Assembly (NCBI RefSeq): GCF_000737715.1
Contig: NZ_JPRN01000005.1
Location: 186,001 to 250,000 of the forward strand
Origin: Chryseobacterium sp. JM1
Lineage (GTDB): Bacteria > Bacteroidota > Bacteroidia > Flavobacteriales > Weeksellaceae
DNA: 64,000 nucleotides
Reading direction: 5' to 3'
The translations under genes and the position numbers were made by a program. Numbering within the stretch: the stretch's first letter is position 1; every line of letters starts with the position of its first letter. Positions 34,948 through 42,612 of the stretch are shown one piece after another. The notes under the pieces are model-generated. The model was given only the letters and a program-made list of their open reading frames with translations, was not told the DNA's origin and made no database searches.

Positions 34948-35940
34948 TTATTTCAGGGCAAATTCCGGCTTTTCAAGACGGTTTCCTTTCTGATCATACA
35001 CTGCGAAATTAAATCCGTCCTGAATACAGTAGGAACCGTACTCCCCTTTTTTATTTAAAGCGATAAAGCCAACCTGGATGTCTTTCAGGTTTTTATTTCT
35101 TCTTTTAGTAATATTCACAATCCTTTCTACTGCTTCTTTGCAGGCCTGCTGAGGATTTCGGCCCTGTCTCATCAGCTCAACCACAAGATGGGTTCCTACA
35201 GTCCGGATCACTTCCTCGCCATGACCTGTAGCCGTAGCTGCTCCTACTTCATTATCTACAAACAGACCCGCGCCAATAATAGGAGAATCTCCTACCCTGC
35301 CATGCATTTTGAACGCCATTCCGCTGGTAGTGCAGGCTCCGGAAAGATTTCCCTGTGCATCAAGAGCAATCATTCCTATGGTGTCGTGATTTTCAATATT
35401 GGCAACAGGCTTATATTCACTGGTTTTTAACCATTCTTTCCATTCTTTTTCTGATTCGGGAGTGAGAAGGTTTTCTTTTTTAAAGCCTTGAGAAAGGGCG
35501 AACTGTAAAGCTCCGTCTCCAACCAACATTACGTGTGGTGTTTTTTCCATAACCGATCTTGCCACGGAAATAGGATTTTTGATATGTTCTAAACATGCAA
35601 CGGAACCGATATTATAGTTTTCATCCATAATACAGGCGTCAAGAGTCACTCTTCCGTCCCTGTCCGGACGTCCGCCATAGCCTACACTTCTTTCTGTAGG
35701 GTCCAGTTCTACCAGACGAACTCCTTTTTCCACTGCATCAAGCGCTTTTCCGCCTTTTCCAAGAATAGTCCAGGCTTCTTCATTGGCTTTCAGACCAAAA
35801 TTCCAGGTGGAGAGAACGATTGGCTTTCCAACTGTTTTAGAATGATCAGGTAAATCTTTAGCGATGAGATCCAGGGGATTTACAGCAAGTGCCAGAGAAG
35901 CGGCGGCTGTTTTTTTGATGAAGTTTCGTCTGCTTTGCAT
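34948..35940 (-). CDS. N4-(beta-N-acetylglucosaminyl)-L-asparaginase (glycosylasparaginase)
   Basis: A protein of about 330 residues. I start at MQSRRNFIKKTAAASLALAV (35940), a Tat-like signal with the SRRNFIKK motif; the frame extends further upstream but loses this pattern. It is an Ntn hydrolase that self-cleaves before Thr: NHDTIGMIALDAQGNLSGAC, followed by TSGMAFKMHGRVGDSPIIGAG and ATATGHGEEVIR for substrate binding. It splits GlcNAc-Asn left after protein removal from N-glycans. The well-studied family enzyme comes from the related Elizabethkingia meningoseptica. The Tat signal suggests export of a folded precursor. Neighbours include beta-mannosidase and hexosaminidase. Confidence 0.9.
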   Translation of the reverse strand: MQSRRNFIKKTAAASLALAVNPLDLIAKDLPDHSKTVGKPIVLSTWNFGLKANEEAWTILGKGGKALDAVEKGVRLVELDPTERSVGYGGRPDRDGRVTLDACIMDENYNIGSVACLEHIKNPISVARSVMEKTPHVMLVGDGALQFALSQGFKKENLLTPESEKEWKEWLKTSEYKPVANIENHDTIGMIALDAQGNLSGACTTSGMAFKMHGRVGDSPIIGAGLFVDNEVGAATATGHGEEVIRTVGTHLVVELMRQGRNPQQACKEAVERIVNITKRRNKNLKDIQVGFIALNKKGEYGSYCIQDGFNFAVYDQKGNRLEKPEFALK

Positions 35941-36041
35941 GTGAGATGTATTTGACGCCCAAATTAGCAATTTTCCCGCTAGCATAAAAGGAAAAAAGAC
36001 CACGGCATCAGCTCTGTAGTCTTTTTCTTATTTTTTAATGA

Positions 36042-36530
36042 TCAATGTGGCAGTTGATCCTTGAAATAACCATAAACCCATGTTCCTGCAACAGCACTGA
36101 GAAGGGTTACACTCACCGCCAATGCGCCCGTCCCGATCTGGGCAAAAAGTGGTCCGGGACATGCTCCGGTAATGGCCCAACCAAAACCAAAGATCAATCC
36201 ACCGTAGATCTGGCCTTTGTTAAATTTTTTTGAAGGTATGATTATAGGCTCACCATATATTGTTTTGATATTGAATTTTTTGATGAGTCCAACCGAGATC
36301 ATTCCCACCAAAACAGCACTTCCAATGATTCCATACATATGAAAAGACTGAAAGCGAAACATCTCCTGAATTCTGAACCAGCTTATCACCTCGGCTTTCA
36401 CGAAAATAATTCCAAAGATAATTCCAGCCAAAAGATATTTCAGATTGTAGTACCATGGATGCTTCAGACTGCTTTCATTCGTACAGTCGGTATCCTGATG
36501 ACGGATATCGGTTTCTTTATGATCTTTCAT
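36042..36530 (-). CDS. YeeE/YedE family transporter half (second protein of the pair)
   Basis: A 162-residue membrane protein with about four helices. The N-terminal 30 residues are hydrophilic and Asp/His/Cys-containing (ETDIRHQDTDCTNES). The conserved motif AITGACPGPLFAQIGTGAL carries the family cysteine (GACPG). YeeE/YedE proteins import thiosulfate or related sulfur species; in many Bacteroidota the protein is split into two adjacent halves, as here. It begins 21 bases after its partner's stop. Confidence 0.85.
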   Translation of the reverse strand: MKDHKETDIRHQDTDCTNESSLKHPWYYNLKYLLAGIIFGIIFVKAEVISWFRIQEMFRFQSFHMYGIIGSAVLVGMISVGLIKKFNIKTIYGEPIIIPSKKFNKGQIYGGLIFGFGWAITGACPGPLFAQIGTGALAVSVTLLSAVAGTWVYGYFKDQLPH

Positions 36531-36551
36531 AATTGATTTTGTTTTAAAAGT

Positions 36552-37115
36552 TTAAAGGGAAAGAATAACCGGCAGAATAAGATTGGCCATTATAAAACCA
36601 CCGATCATAAAACATACCGTTGCCACCAATGACGGCCATTGCAGATTGGAAAGTCCCATAATCGCATGTCCGCTTGTACATCCGCCTGCATATCTTGTTC
36701 CGAAACCTACCAGAAATCCTCCGACCACCATCATGATGAATCCGCGAAGGGTGAATAGACTTTCAAAGTTCATCAACTGAACAGGAACCAGATTGGTGTA
36801 ATCTGTAATGCCGTAGCCTGCCAATTCGCTTTTCAATTCCGGATTAACGGTAATTTCGGATGTATTGAGCAGAAAATGGGAAGCAATCATTCCCCCGAAA
36901 AAAATTCCCAGCACAAAAAACAGATTCCAGGCTTCTTTCTTCCAATCGTATTTGAAAAAACTGATTCCGGCCGGAATGCATGCAGCGCAGATATGTCTTA
37001 ATGAAGAACTGATTCCGAAGGATTTATTTCCAAGAATCAATAAGGCGGGAACCGTAAGTCCGATCAAAGGACCGGCTACATACCAGGGCCAGGGTTCTTT
37101 TATAATTTCCAGCAT
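36552..37115 (-). CDS. YeeE/YedE family transporter half (first protein of the pair)
   Basis: A 187-residue membrane protein with about five helices. It contains the characteristic [21 protein letters not shown], with the conserved Cys that in YeeE takes part in thiosulfate passage, then [21 protein letters not shown]. It forms a pair with the downstream gene (21 bases apart). A Crp/Fnr regulator gene ends 230 bases upstream on the same strand and may control it. The usual sulfur-oxidation or rhodanese partners are not present in the window. Confidence 0.87.
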   Translation of the reverse strand: MLEIIKEPWPWYVAGPLIGLTVPALLILGNKSFGISSSLRHICAACIPAGISFFKYDWKKEAWNLFFVLGIFFGGMIASHFLLNTSEITVNPELKSELAGYGITDYTNLVPVQLMNFESLFTLRGFIMMVVGGFLVGFGTRYAGGCTSGHAIMGLSNLQWPSLVATVCFMIGGFIMANLILPVILSL

Positions 37116-37346
37116 TTTTTCTTAATTATTTTTTGTAAAAATGGTGATAGTTGAGTGAACTTACAGCTACTTTTGTTACATAAGGTGTTTTTTACGAATT
37201 TTTTTAACCACAAAAGGCGCAAAAGTTTTTTGACACTTAAGTTTATTTAAAGTTTAAAATAGTATCGTGTAGAAGTACACTTAAGTTCTTTGAAAATCTT
37301 AGATTTTCGTTTGGTGTAAAATACTTGGGTCGGGACTCGTATGATC

Positions 37347-37970
37347 TTATAAAAGAGCAATTCTATTTCTACCCAATTTTAATTTTCCGGATTCTTCCAA
37401 TTGTTTGAGCAGTCTTGATACGACAACTCTTACGGTACCCAACTCGTTGGCTAGCTGTTCGTGAGTGATAACGATGGTTTTAAAACCGGTAAGTTCAGAT
37501 TTTTTATTGAGAAGATTCAAAAGTCTTTCATCTACTTTTTTAAAAGAAATAGCATTGATGATTTCCAGTAACTCTTCAAAACGCTTATGATAGAGTTTAA
37601 AAATATAATCCAGCCATTCCGGATGTTCTCTGATGAACAATGAAGCTTTATCTACGGGTAAGAAAAGGATTTCGGTATCTTCTTCCACTTCGGCTTTTAC
37701 CATACTTTTTTTGTTGTGCATTCCGCCCAGAAAGGACATGATGCAGCTTTCTCCGGTTTTTATGTAATAGAGCAGAATTTCCCTTCCATCTTCGTCTGTT
37801 CGGATCACTTTGATCATCCCTTTCATAATGATTGGGATAGAGCGTATGGAAGTATTCTCATCCAGAATAATATCTCCTTCGGTATAGCTTTTGGGAACGC
37901 CGTATTGATAGAGTTTATCAACCAGTTCGGGTGAAGTAGCAAATTCTGAAGTGAGGATATCGTTCTGCAT
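37347..37970 (-). CDS. Crp/Fnr family transcriptional regulator
   Basis: A protein of about 207 residues (start MQNDILTSEFATSP; an ATG 9 bases upstream is also possible). The cyclic-nucleotide-binding-type beta barrel is recognisable in EGDIILDENTSIRSIPIIMKGMIKV, DGREILLYYIKTGESCIMSF and VEEDTEILFLPVD. A long connecting helix and a C-terminal winged helix follow (ITHEQLANELGTVRVVVSRLLKQLEESGKLKL). No Fnr-type cysteine cluster is seen, so it probably senses something other than an iron-sulfur signal. It is 11-20 bases downstream of the hexosaminidase stop, possibly cotranscribed, and precedes the YeeE/YedE pair that it may regulate. Confidence 0.9.
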   Translation of the reverse strand: MQNDILTSEFATSPELVDKLYQYGVPKSYTEGDIILDENTSIRSIPIIMKGMIKVIRTDEDGREILLYYIKTGESCIMSFLGGMHNKKSMVKAEVEEDTEILFLPVDKASLFIREHPEWLDYIFKLYHKRFEELLEIINAISFKKVDERLLNLLNKKSELTGFKTIVITHEQLANELGTVRVVVSRLLKQLEESGKLKLGRNRIALL

Positions 37971-37990
37971 AATAATCATTCAACTTTTGG

Positions 37991-40237
37991 CTAATTTACG
38001 CCAATTTCATCCACAAATAGCCATGCTTTTGAGTCAGCTCCGGGATTTCCGGCAGGAATAATGCCAGCGTTTTCTATTTTGAGTTTGATGTATTTTGAAT
38101 TCTGGCTTCCTACGTTTAACTTTATTTTTCCTTTTGAACTCTGGATTTCGTCTTTTCCGATCTCTTTGATCATTTTAAAATTCTTACCGTCATCAGAGAT
38201 AAAGATCTGCGCGGATTTCGCCAGATGGATCCAGCTTCCTTTATTTTCTAAAGTATTGAAATAAACTTCTGAAAAACCTGTCTTCTGACCAAGATCAATA
38301 GTCGCTACGACATCTTTCCCCTGAAAGCCAAGCCACGTTTTACCCAGCTGTCTGGTATTTCCGATAATTCCATCCACTAAAGTAAAAGCGCCACCGAAAG
38401 AATAATTTTCACTTGGCTGCTGTTCTAAAGTTATTTTTTTTCCTGTCGTTTTTGAAACTACAAATTCCTGTGCAGAAACGGCACTTTTCAGTTTTCCATC
38501 CTCAAAATAAGCGGATTTAACGGTTAAAGATTTCGAAATATTGATGGGTCCCTGATACACCTGTGAATTCAGAGTAGGCTCTGTTCCGTCCGTTGTATAT
38601 CGGATTCCTTTCGGGTCCTGCGAAACGGTAAGCTCATATGAAACACCATTGCCGGCAGGAATTACTTTTCCGGAGATATTGTAAATGCTTTTTGCATAAT
38701 TCACCTTCATTTTGTCCAGCACTTTGAACTGGCTAATGACTCTGTTTTCAAATTCTTTATAATTTTTAGGGTCTGCGGTTCCCCATCCAACTTCTGAAAG
38801 CGCCATGAGTCTTGGGAAGATCATATATTGAACCTGTTTAAAATCGGTGATATATTCTGTCCATAAATTAGCCTGAACCCCCATGATATATTTTGCCTGC
38901 TCCGCATTCAACTCTGAGGGAATTGGATTATAAGAATACACTTTATCTAAAGGCGTAAATCCACCAAAAGCGTTAGGCTCCGACTGCGGATCTCCCTGAT
39001 AATGATCGAAATAGCAATACGCTCCGGGCGTCATCACTGCGAAATGTCCTGATTTTGCAGCTTCAATTCCTCCATTCACTCCAGTCCAGCTCATTACAGC
39101 GGCATTTGGTGCAAGACCACCTTCCAGAATTTCATCCCAACCAATGATTTTTCTGCCTTTACTGTTCACATATTTTTCAATTCTGTGGATGAAATAGCTT
39201 TGAAGACCGTGTTCATCTTTCAGATTATTTTTCTTAATTAATTCCTGACAGTGGGCGCATTCTTTCCATCTTGTTTTCGGACATTCATCACCACCGATGT
39301 GGATGTATTGGGAAGGGAATAATTTCATGACCTCATCAAGAACATTTTCCAGAAAGGTAAAAGTTTCTTCTTTTGGGCAGAACACATCGTCAAAAACACC
39401 CCATTTTGTAGCCGCTTCAAACGGTCCTTTTGTACAGGCCAGTTCAGGATATGCAGACAAAGCAGCTAAGGCATGTCCCGGCATTTCAATTTCCGGAACG
39501 ATGGTGATATGTCTCTGCTGAGCATACTTAACAACATCTTTGATCTGTTCCTGAGTATAGAAATATGGGCCGTAAGGTTTTCCATCAAATGTATTGTCTA
39601 CATAAGCTCCAATCATGGATTCTTTACGTTTTGAACCAATTTCGGTAAGTTTCGGATATTTTTTTATTTCAATTCTCCAGCCCTGATCGTCTGTCAGGTG
39701 CCAGTGAAAGGTATTAAGCTTGTACATAGCCAGATAATCGATGTATTGCTTCACTTCGTCAACGTTAAAGAAATGGCGGCAGACATCCAGATGCATTCCG
39801 CGCCAGGCAAATTTTGGATAATCCTTGATCTTTACAGCAGGAATTTTACCATCTTTAGAATTCTGAATAAGTTGAAGCATCGTTTGAATACCGTGAAAAA
39901 GCCCTGCATCATCCTTTCCAATCACAGACATAAAGTCTTCTGCTACATTAATTTCATAATCTTCTTTTTTGTTCTTATCCACAGATATAAAAATGACATC
40001 TGTTCCATGAGTTCGTTCATTTTTTGACAGATCTAACTGATAGTTTTTATTTAAAGATTTAAGAAAAAACTGATACTCAAAAGACTTCTCATTGCCTTTT
40101 ACAGCTGTTGTATTACTTAAAATAAATTCTCCTTTTGAAAACTCAACACTTTGAGGATAAGGAATTAAATCAGGCTTAACCTGAGTATGAAAAACAGTGG
40201 AAAAAAGAGTGGAAAATATAAGAAGAAAACGTCGCAT
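37991..40237 (-). CDS. Beta-N-acetylhexosaminidase, glycoside hydrolase family 20
   Basis: A 748-residue exported enzyme (signal MRRFLLIFSTLFSTVFHTQ). Domain order: GH20b N-terminal domain (PYPQSVEFSKGEF); the GH20 barrel with FAWRGMHLDVCRHF, HWHLTDDQGWRIEIKKYP, EIEMPGHALAAL and the catalytic Asp-Glu in YIHIGGDECPKTRW; then a chitobiase-like Ig segment (YTTDGTEPTLNSQVYQGP). A C-terminal F5/8-type carbohydrate-binding module follows (TWLGFQGKDVVATIDLGQ...AQIFISDDGKNFKMIKEIG). It removes terminal GlcNAc or GalNAc, for example from chitobiose or N-glycan cores. No T9SS domain is present, so it probably stays periplasmic or is exported otherwise. Confidence 0.94.
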   Translation of the reverse strand: MRRFLLIFSTLFSTVFHTQVKPDLIPYPQSVEFSKGEFILSNTTAVKGNEKSFEYQFFLKSLNKNYQLDLSKNERTHGTDVIFISVDKNKKEDYEINVAEDFMSVIGKDDAGLFHGIQTMLQLIQNSKDGKIPAVKIKDYPKFAWRGMHLDVCRHFFNVDEVKQYIDYLAMYKLNTFHWHLTDDQGWRIEIKKYPKLTEIGSKRKESMIGAYVDNTFDGKPYGPYFYTQEQIKDVVKYAQQRHITIVPEIEMPGHALAALSAYPELACTKGPFEAATKWGVFDDVFCPKEETFTFLENVLDEVMKLFPSQYIHIGGDECPKTRWKECAHCQELIKKNNLKDEHGLQSYFIHRIEKYVNSKGRKIIGWDEILEGGLAPNAAVMSWTGVNGGIEAAKSGHFAVMTPGAYCYFDHYQGDPQSEPNAFGGFTPLDKVYSYNPIPSELNAEQAKYIMGVQANLWTEYITDFKQVQYMIFPRLMALSEVGWGTADPKNYKEFENRVISQFKVLDKMKVNYAKSIYNISGKVIPAGNGVSYELTVSQDPKGIRYTTDGTEPTLNSQVYQGPINISKSLTVKSAYFEDGKLKSAVSAQEFVVSKTTGKKITLEQQPSENYSFGGAFTLVDGIIGNTRQLGKTWLGFQGKDVVATIDLGQKTGFSEVYFNTLENKGSWIHLAKSAQIFISDDGKNFKMIKEIGKDEIQSSKGKIKLNVGSQNSKYIKLKIENAGIIPAGNPGADSKAWLFVDEIGVN

Positions 40238-40320
40238 CTGGGTATGATTAAGGTTTTAGCTAATATAAATATTTTCCAAAACTCTTCGGTGCATTTTAAC
40301 TTATTAAATAATAAAACATC

Positions 40321-40328
40321 TAAATTTG
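40321..40328 (+). promoter_or_regulatory. Putative -7 box (TAAATTTG) for the DUF4197 gene
   Basis: TAAATTTG fits TAnnTTTG and ends 12 bases before the ATG at 40341. The expected transcription start is 4-6 bases downstream of the box, leaving a leader of only about 7 bases. No clear TTG at -33. Confidence 0.5.
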
Positions 40329-40340
40329 CAAAAAAATACA

Positions 40341-41162
40341 ATGAGAAAAAGCATTTTACTGGCCGCAGGATTATTATTTTCAATTTCTTCACAGGCACAG
40401 CTCTTAAATATTATCAAATCTACGGTTAAAACTAAAACCGGTGTTGATCTTGACAATCCGGCGAAACCTAAAACACCTGCTGAGACAACCACAACTTCAA
40501 CTACTACGACAGCAACTCCAACCAAAACCTCTCCCATCAATCTTGGAAGTCTTACTTCAACACAGATTTCTTCAGGATTAAAAGAAGCTTTAAGCCTTGG
40601 GGTGACTGATGGCGTAAAGAAACTGGCTCTGACTGATGGATTTTTAAAAAATGAAGCCGTAAAAATTTTAATGCCTGAAAAATTAAGAAAAATAGACACT
40701 ACTCTCCGCTCTCTGGGCATGGGAAGTCTTGCGGATGAAGGCGTAAAATTATTAAACAGAGCTGCTGAGGATGCCGTGACGGAAGCTGCTCCTATTTTCA
40801 CAAAAGCGATCACATCCATGACGATTACGGATGCTAAAAATATTTTGTTAAGCAGTGATAATGCAGCAACCAATTATCTACAGACCAAAACACAAAGTCA
40901 ACTGTTTACCGCGTTTCAACCTAAAGTGAAAGCTTCATTAGGAAAAGTAGGCGCTGATACGGTCTGGAAAAACCTGATCTCCAAATACAACACCTTTACA
41001 GGACAGGCTGTAACGACTGATCTTAATGAATATGTAACAACAGAAACCATCAATGGGGTGTTCAAAATGGTCGCGGAAAAGGAAAGCGGAATCAGAAATA
41101 CACCTGCAATGAGAACGACTTCTATTTTACAGAAGGTTTTTGGGGCGCAGGATGGGAAATAG
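40341..41162 (+). CDS. DUF4197 domain-containing secreted protein
   Basis: A 273-residue protein. I use the ATG at 40341 (MRKSILLAAGLLFSISSQAQ), a signal peptide, instead of an earlier in-frame ATG that overlaps the -7 box. After a Thr/Ala-rich linker (TTTSTTTTATPTKT) comes the DUF4197 domain: TQISSGLKEALSLGVTDGVKKL, FLKNEAVKILMPEKLRKIDTTLRSLG, and the C-terminal KYNTF...DLNEYVTTETINGVF. DUF4197 proteins are predicted periplasmic or outer-membrane-associated with no known function. The gene is divergent from hexosaminidase, and a simple repeat begins just after its stop. Confidence 0.82.
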   Translation: MRKSILLAAGLLFSISSQAQLLNIIKSTVKTKTGVDLDNPAKPKTPAETTTTSTTTTATPTKTSPINLGSLTSTQISSGLKEALSLGVTDGVKKLALTDGFLKNEAVKILMPEKLRKIDTTLRSLGMGSLADEGVKLLNRAAEDAVTEAAPIFTKAITSMTITDAKNILLSSDNAATNYLQTKTQSQLFTAFQPKVKASLGKVGADTVWKNLISKYNTFTGQAVTTDLNEYVTTETINGVFKMVAEKESGIRNTPAMRTTSILQKVFGAQDGK

Positions 41163-41222
41163 ATATTAGAAGTTAGATGTTAGATGTTAGTGTTAGATGT
41201 TAGATGTTAGTGTTAGTGTTAG
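41163..41222 (+). repeat. Simple repeat of TTAGATG/TTAGTG units adjacent to a stop codon
   Basis: Mixed units (TTAGATG, TTAGTG) arranged in a higher-order pattern, beginning directly after the DUF4197 stop. Confidence 0.9.
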
Positions 41223-41511
41223 AACTTCTCATTAAGATTTTTCAACGATGTCGTGTTGAACTTAAACTGAAAACATAAAATAGGTTATTTTCTTTTGTCT
41301 TGAAACAAAAATTCAAGACCTGGAACTCTTCGTTAAAAATAAATTCTGCTCACTAAAAATTCTAAACTTGCGCGAATTCTATACGGGTTATTCGATTTGA
41401 ATTTTGTCTCGCGCTTCAAACAGTAGAATTTTCTTAACGTTCGCAGATTTTATTTTCTTAACGCTACGATTTCCTATGTCAACTAGAATGGTTCAAAAGA
41501 TATTTTCAATA

Positions 41512-41541
41512 AAAAAACCTTGTCAATGACAAGGTTTTTGT
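41512..41541 (-). terminator. Rho-independent terminator after CoA-transferase subunit B
   Basis: Hairpin AAAACCTTGTC-aat-GACAAGGTTTTT, with T-rich sequence on the minus-strand side, just past the stop at 41547. Confidence 0.85.
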
Positions 41542-41546
41542 TTTAT

Positions 41547-42200
41547 CTAAAATTGCATTTCAGGAATTTCACCTTCGATGATCAGATCAGCTTCTGTAGA
41601 TTTTACGATATGTTCCACTGAAACACCCGGTGCTCTTTCTACCAGCTTGAATCCCTGAGGAGTTACGTCTAATACAGCCAGTTCGGTTACGACTCTTTTC
41701 ACACAGTTAACACCTGTAAGCGGAAGGGTACATTTTTTCAGGATCTTGCTTTCTCCGGCTTTGTTCACGTGCATCATCGCAACGATAATATTTTCTGCGG
41801 ATGCTACAAGGTCCATTGCTCCACCCATTCCTTTAACCATTTTTCCCGGAATTTTCCAGTTGGCAATATCACCGTTCTCAGAAACTTCCATCGCTCCAAG
41901 GATGGTAAGGTCTACTTTCTGACCGCGGATCATCCCGAAACTGAAGGCTGAATCGAAAAATGAGCCTCCCGGCAGGATGGTAATGGTCTGTTTTCCGGCA
42001 TTGATGATGTCGGCATCTTCTTCCCCTTCGAAAGGGAAAGGTCCCATTCCGAGCACTCCGTTTTCACTCTGAAATTCTACGGAAATACCATCCGGAACAT
42101 AGTTAGCCACCAATGTAGGGATTCCGATTCCCAGGTTTACATAATATCGGTCTTTCAGTTCTTTTGAAATCCTTTTAGCAATTTGTTCTTTTGTAAGCAT
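41547..42200 (-). CDS. scoB: 3-oxoacid CoA-transferase subunit B
   Basis: A 217-residue cytoplasmic protein. Family landmarks: YYVNLGIGIPTLVANYVPDGISVEFQ, then the catalytic-Glu motif SENGVLGMGPFPF, DIINAGKQTITILPGGSFFDSA, and GMGGAMDLVASAENIIVAMMHV. With subunit A it moves CoA from succinyl-CoA to acetoacetate or another 3-oxoacid for ketone-body or leucine catabolism. The partner subunit A lies at 44477-45178 on the same strand, but an oppositely oriented ABC transporter gene lies between them. In most Bacteroidota the two are adjacent. Confidence 0.93.
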   Translation of the reverse strand: MLTKEQIAKRISKELKDRYYVNLGIGIPTLVANYVPDGISVEFQSENGVLGMGPFPFEGEEDADIINAGKQTITILPGGSFFDSAFSFGMIRGQKVDLTILGAMEVSENGDIANWKIPGKMVKGMGGAMDLVASAENIIVAMMHVNKAGESKILKKCTLPLTGVNCVKRVVTELAVLDVTPQGFKLVERAPGVSVEHIVKSTEADLIIEGEIPEMQF

Positions 42201-42612
42201 AATAAAAACTTAGACTGCAATTTAATTCTTTTCAATTGAATACAAAAGGTCTTTGTTGCTAAGGTTGAGATAAAGGTGAGGAAGGTGGCAGATAGCAGGT
42301 TGCAGGGATTAGGAATTAGGGATTAGGGACTAGGGATTGTACTTAAGGTTGAAATTATGGTCTTTTGATTGTGGTTGAGAGCAACCAGCAACCAGCAACA
42401 AAAAAAAACAGCAACTGACAACCCTCTTCCAAACTCATCTACTCTAAAACACTCAAACCCTCTTACTTCATAGCTCTCCGACACTCAAACTCGCACCGCG
42501 TACTCCGCAACTTTAAGCTTTCAGCCACATAATATTAATTTTCTCAACGCGAGCTCACGTTAATACCAGAAGTCAAAATAATATCTCTAATTTTGCAACA
42601 TTATTTACTAGA
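42201..42612. other. Intergenic stretch holding a composite repeat element and an ABC-gene promoter
   Basis: A GGGATTA-type repeat (about 42303-42338) is followed by a unique bridge containing GGTTGAAATTATGGTCTTTTG, then CAACCAGCAAC units, then a G-poor C/T/A-rich tract to about 42530. A -7 box (TAATTTTG, 42588-42595) precedes the ABC gene. The same order of parts recurs at about 62930-63290. Confidence 0.75.
42588..42595 (+). promoter_or_regulatory. Putative -7 box (TAATTTTG) for the ABC exporter gene
   Basis: TAATTTTG followed by CAACA fits the TAnnTTTGc pattern. Its end is 17 bases before the ATG at 42613, giving a short leader. The -33 element is not clear. Confidence 0.55.

Larger units (their letters stand above)
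41163..41546. other. Intergenic stretch between DUF4197 gene and CoA-transferase subunit B
   Basis: No gene. It holds the TTAG repeat, a 250-base AT-rich element (about 41230-41480) containing TCTTTTGTCTTGAAACAAAA, GCGCGAATTCTATACGGG and TTTTGTCTCGCGCTTCAA, and the terminator for the CoA-transferase gene at 41512-41541. Confidence 0.65.

Noticed and set aside
39698..40027. 109-codon frame opposite the hexosaminidase gene
   Set aside because: Shadow of a confident GH20 gene; no independent support.
40304..40873. 189-codon minus-strand frame across the DUF4197 gene
   Set aside because: Antisense to a gene with a signal peptide and conserved domain; low-complexity Val/Ala/Ser content reflects the Thr-rich linker on the other strand.
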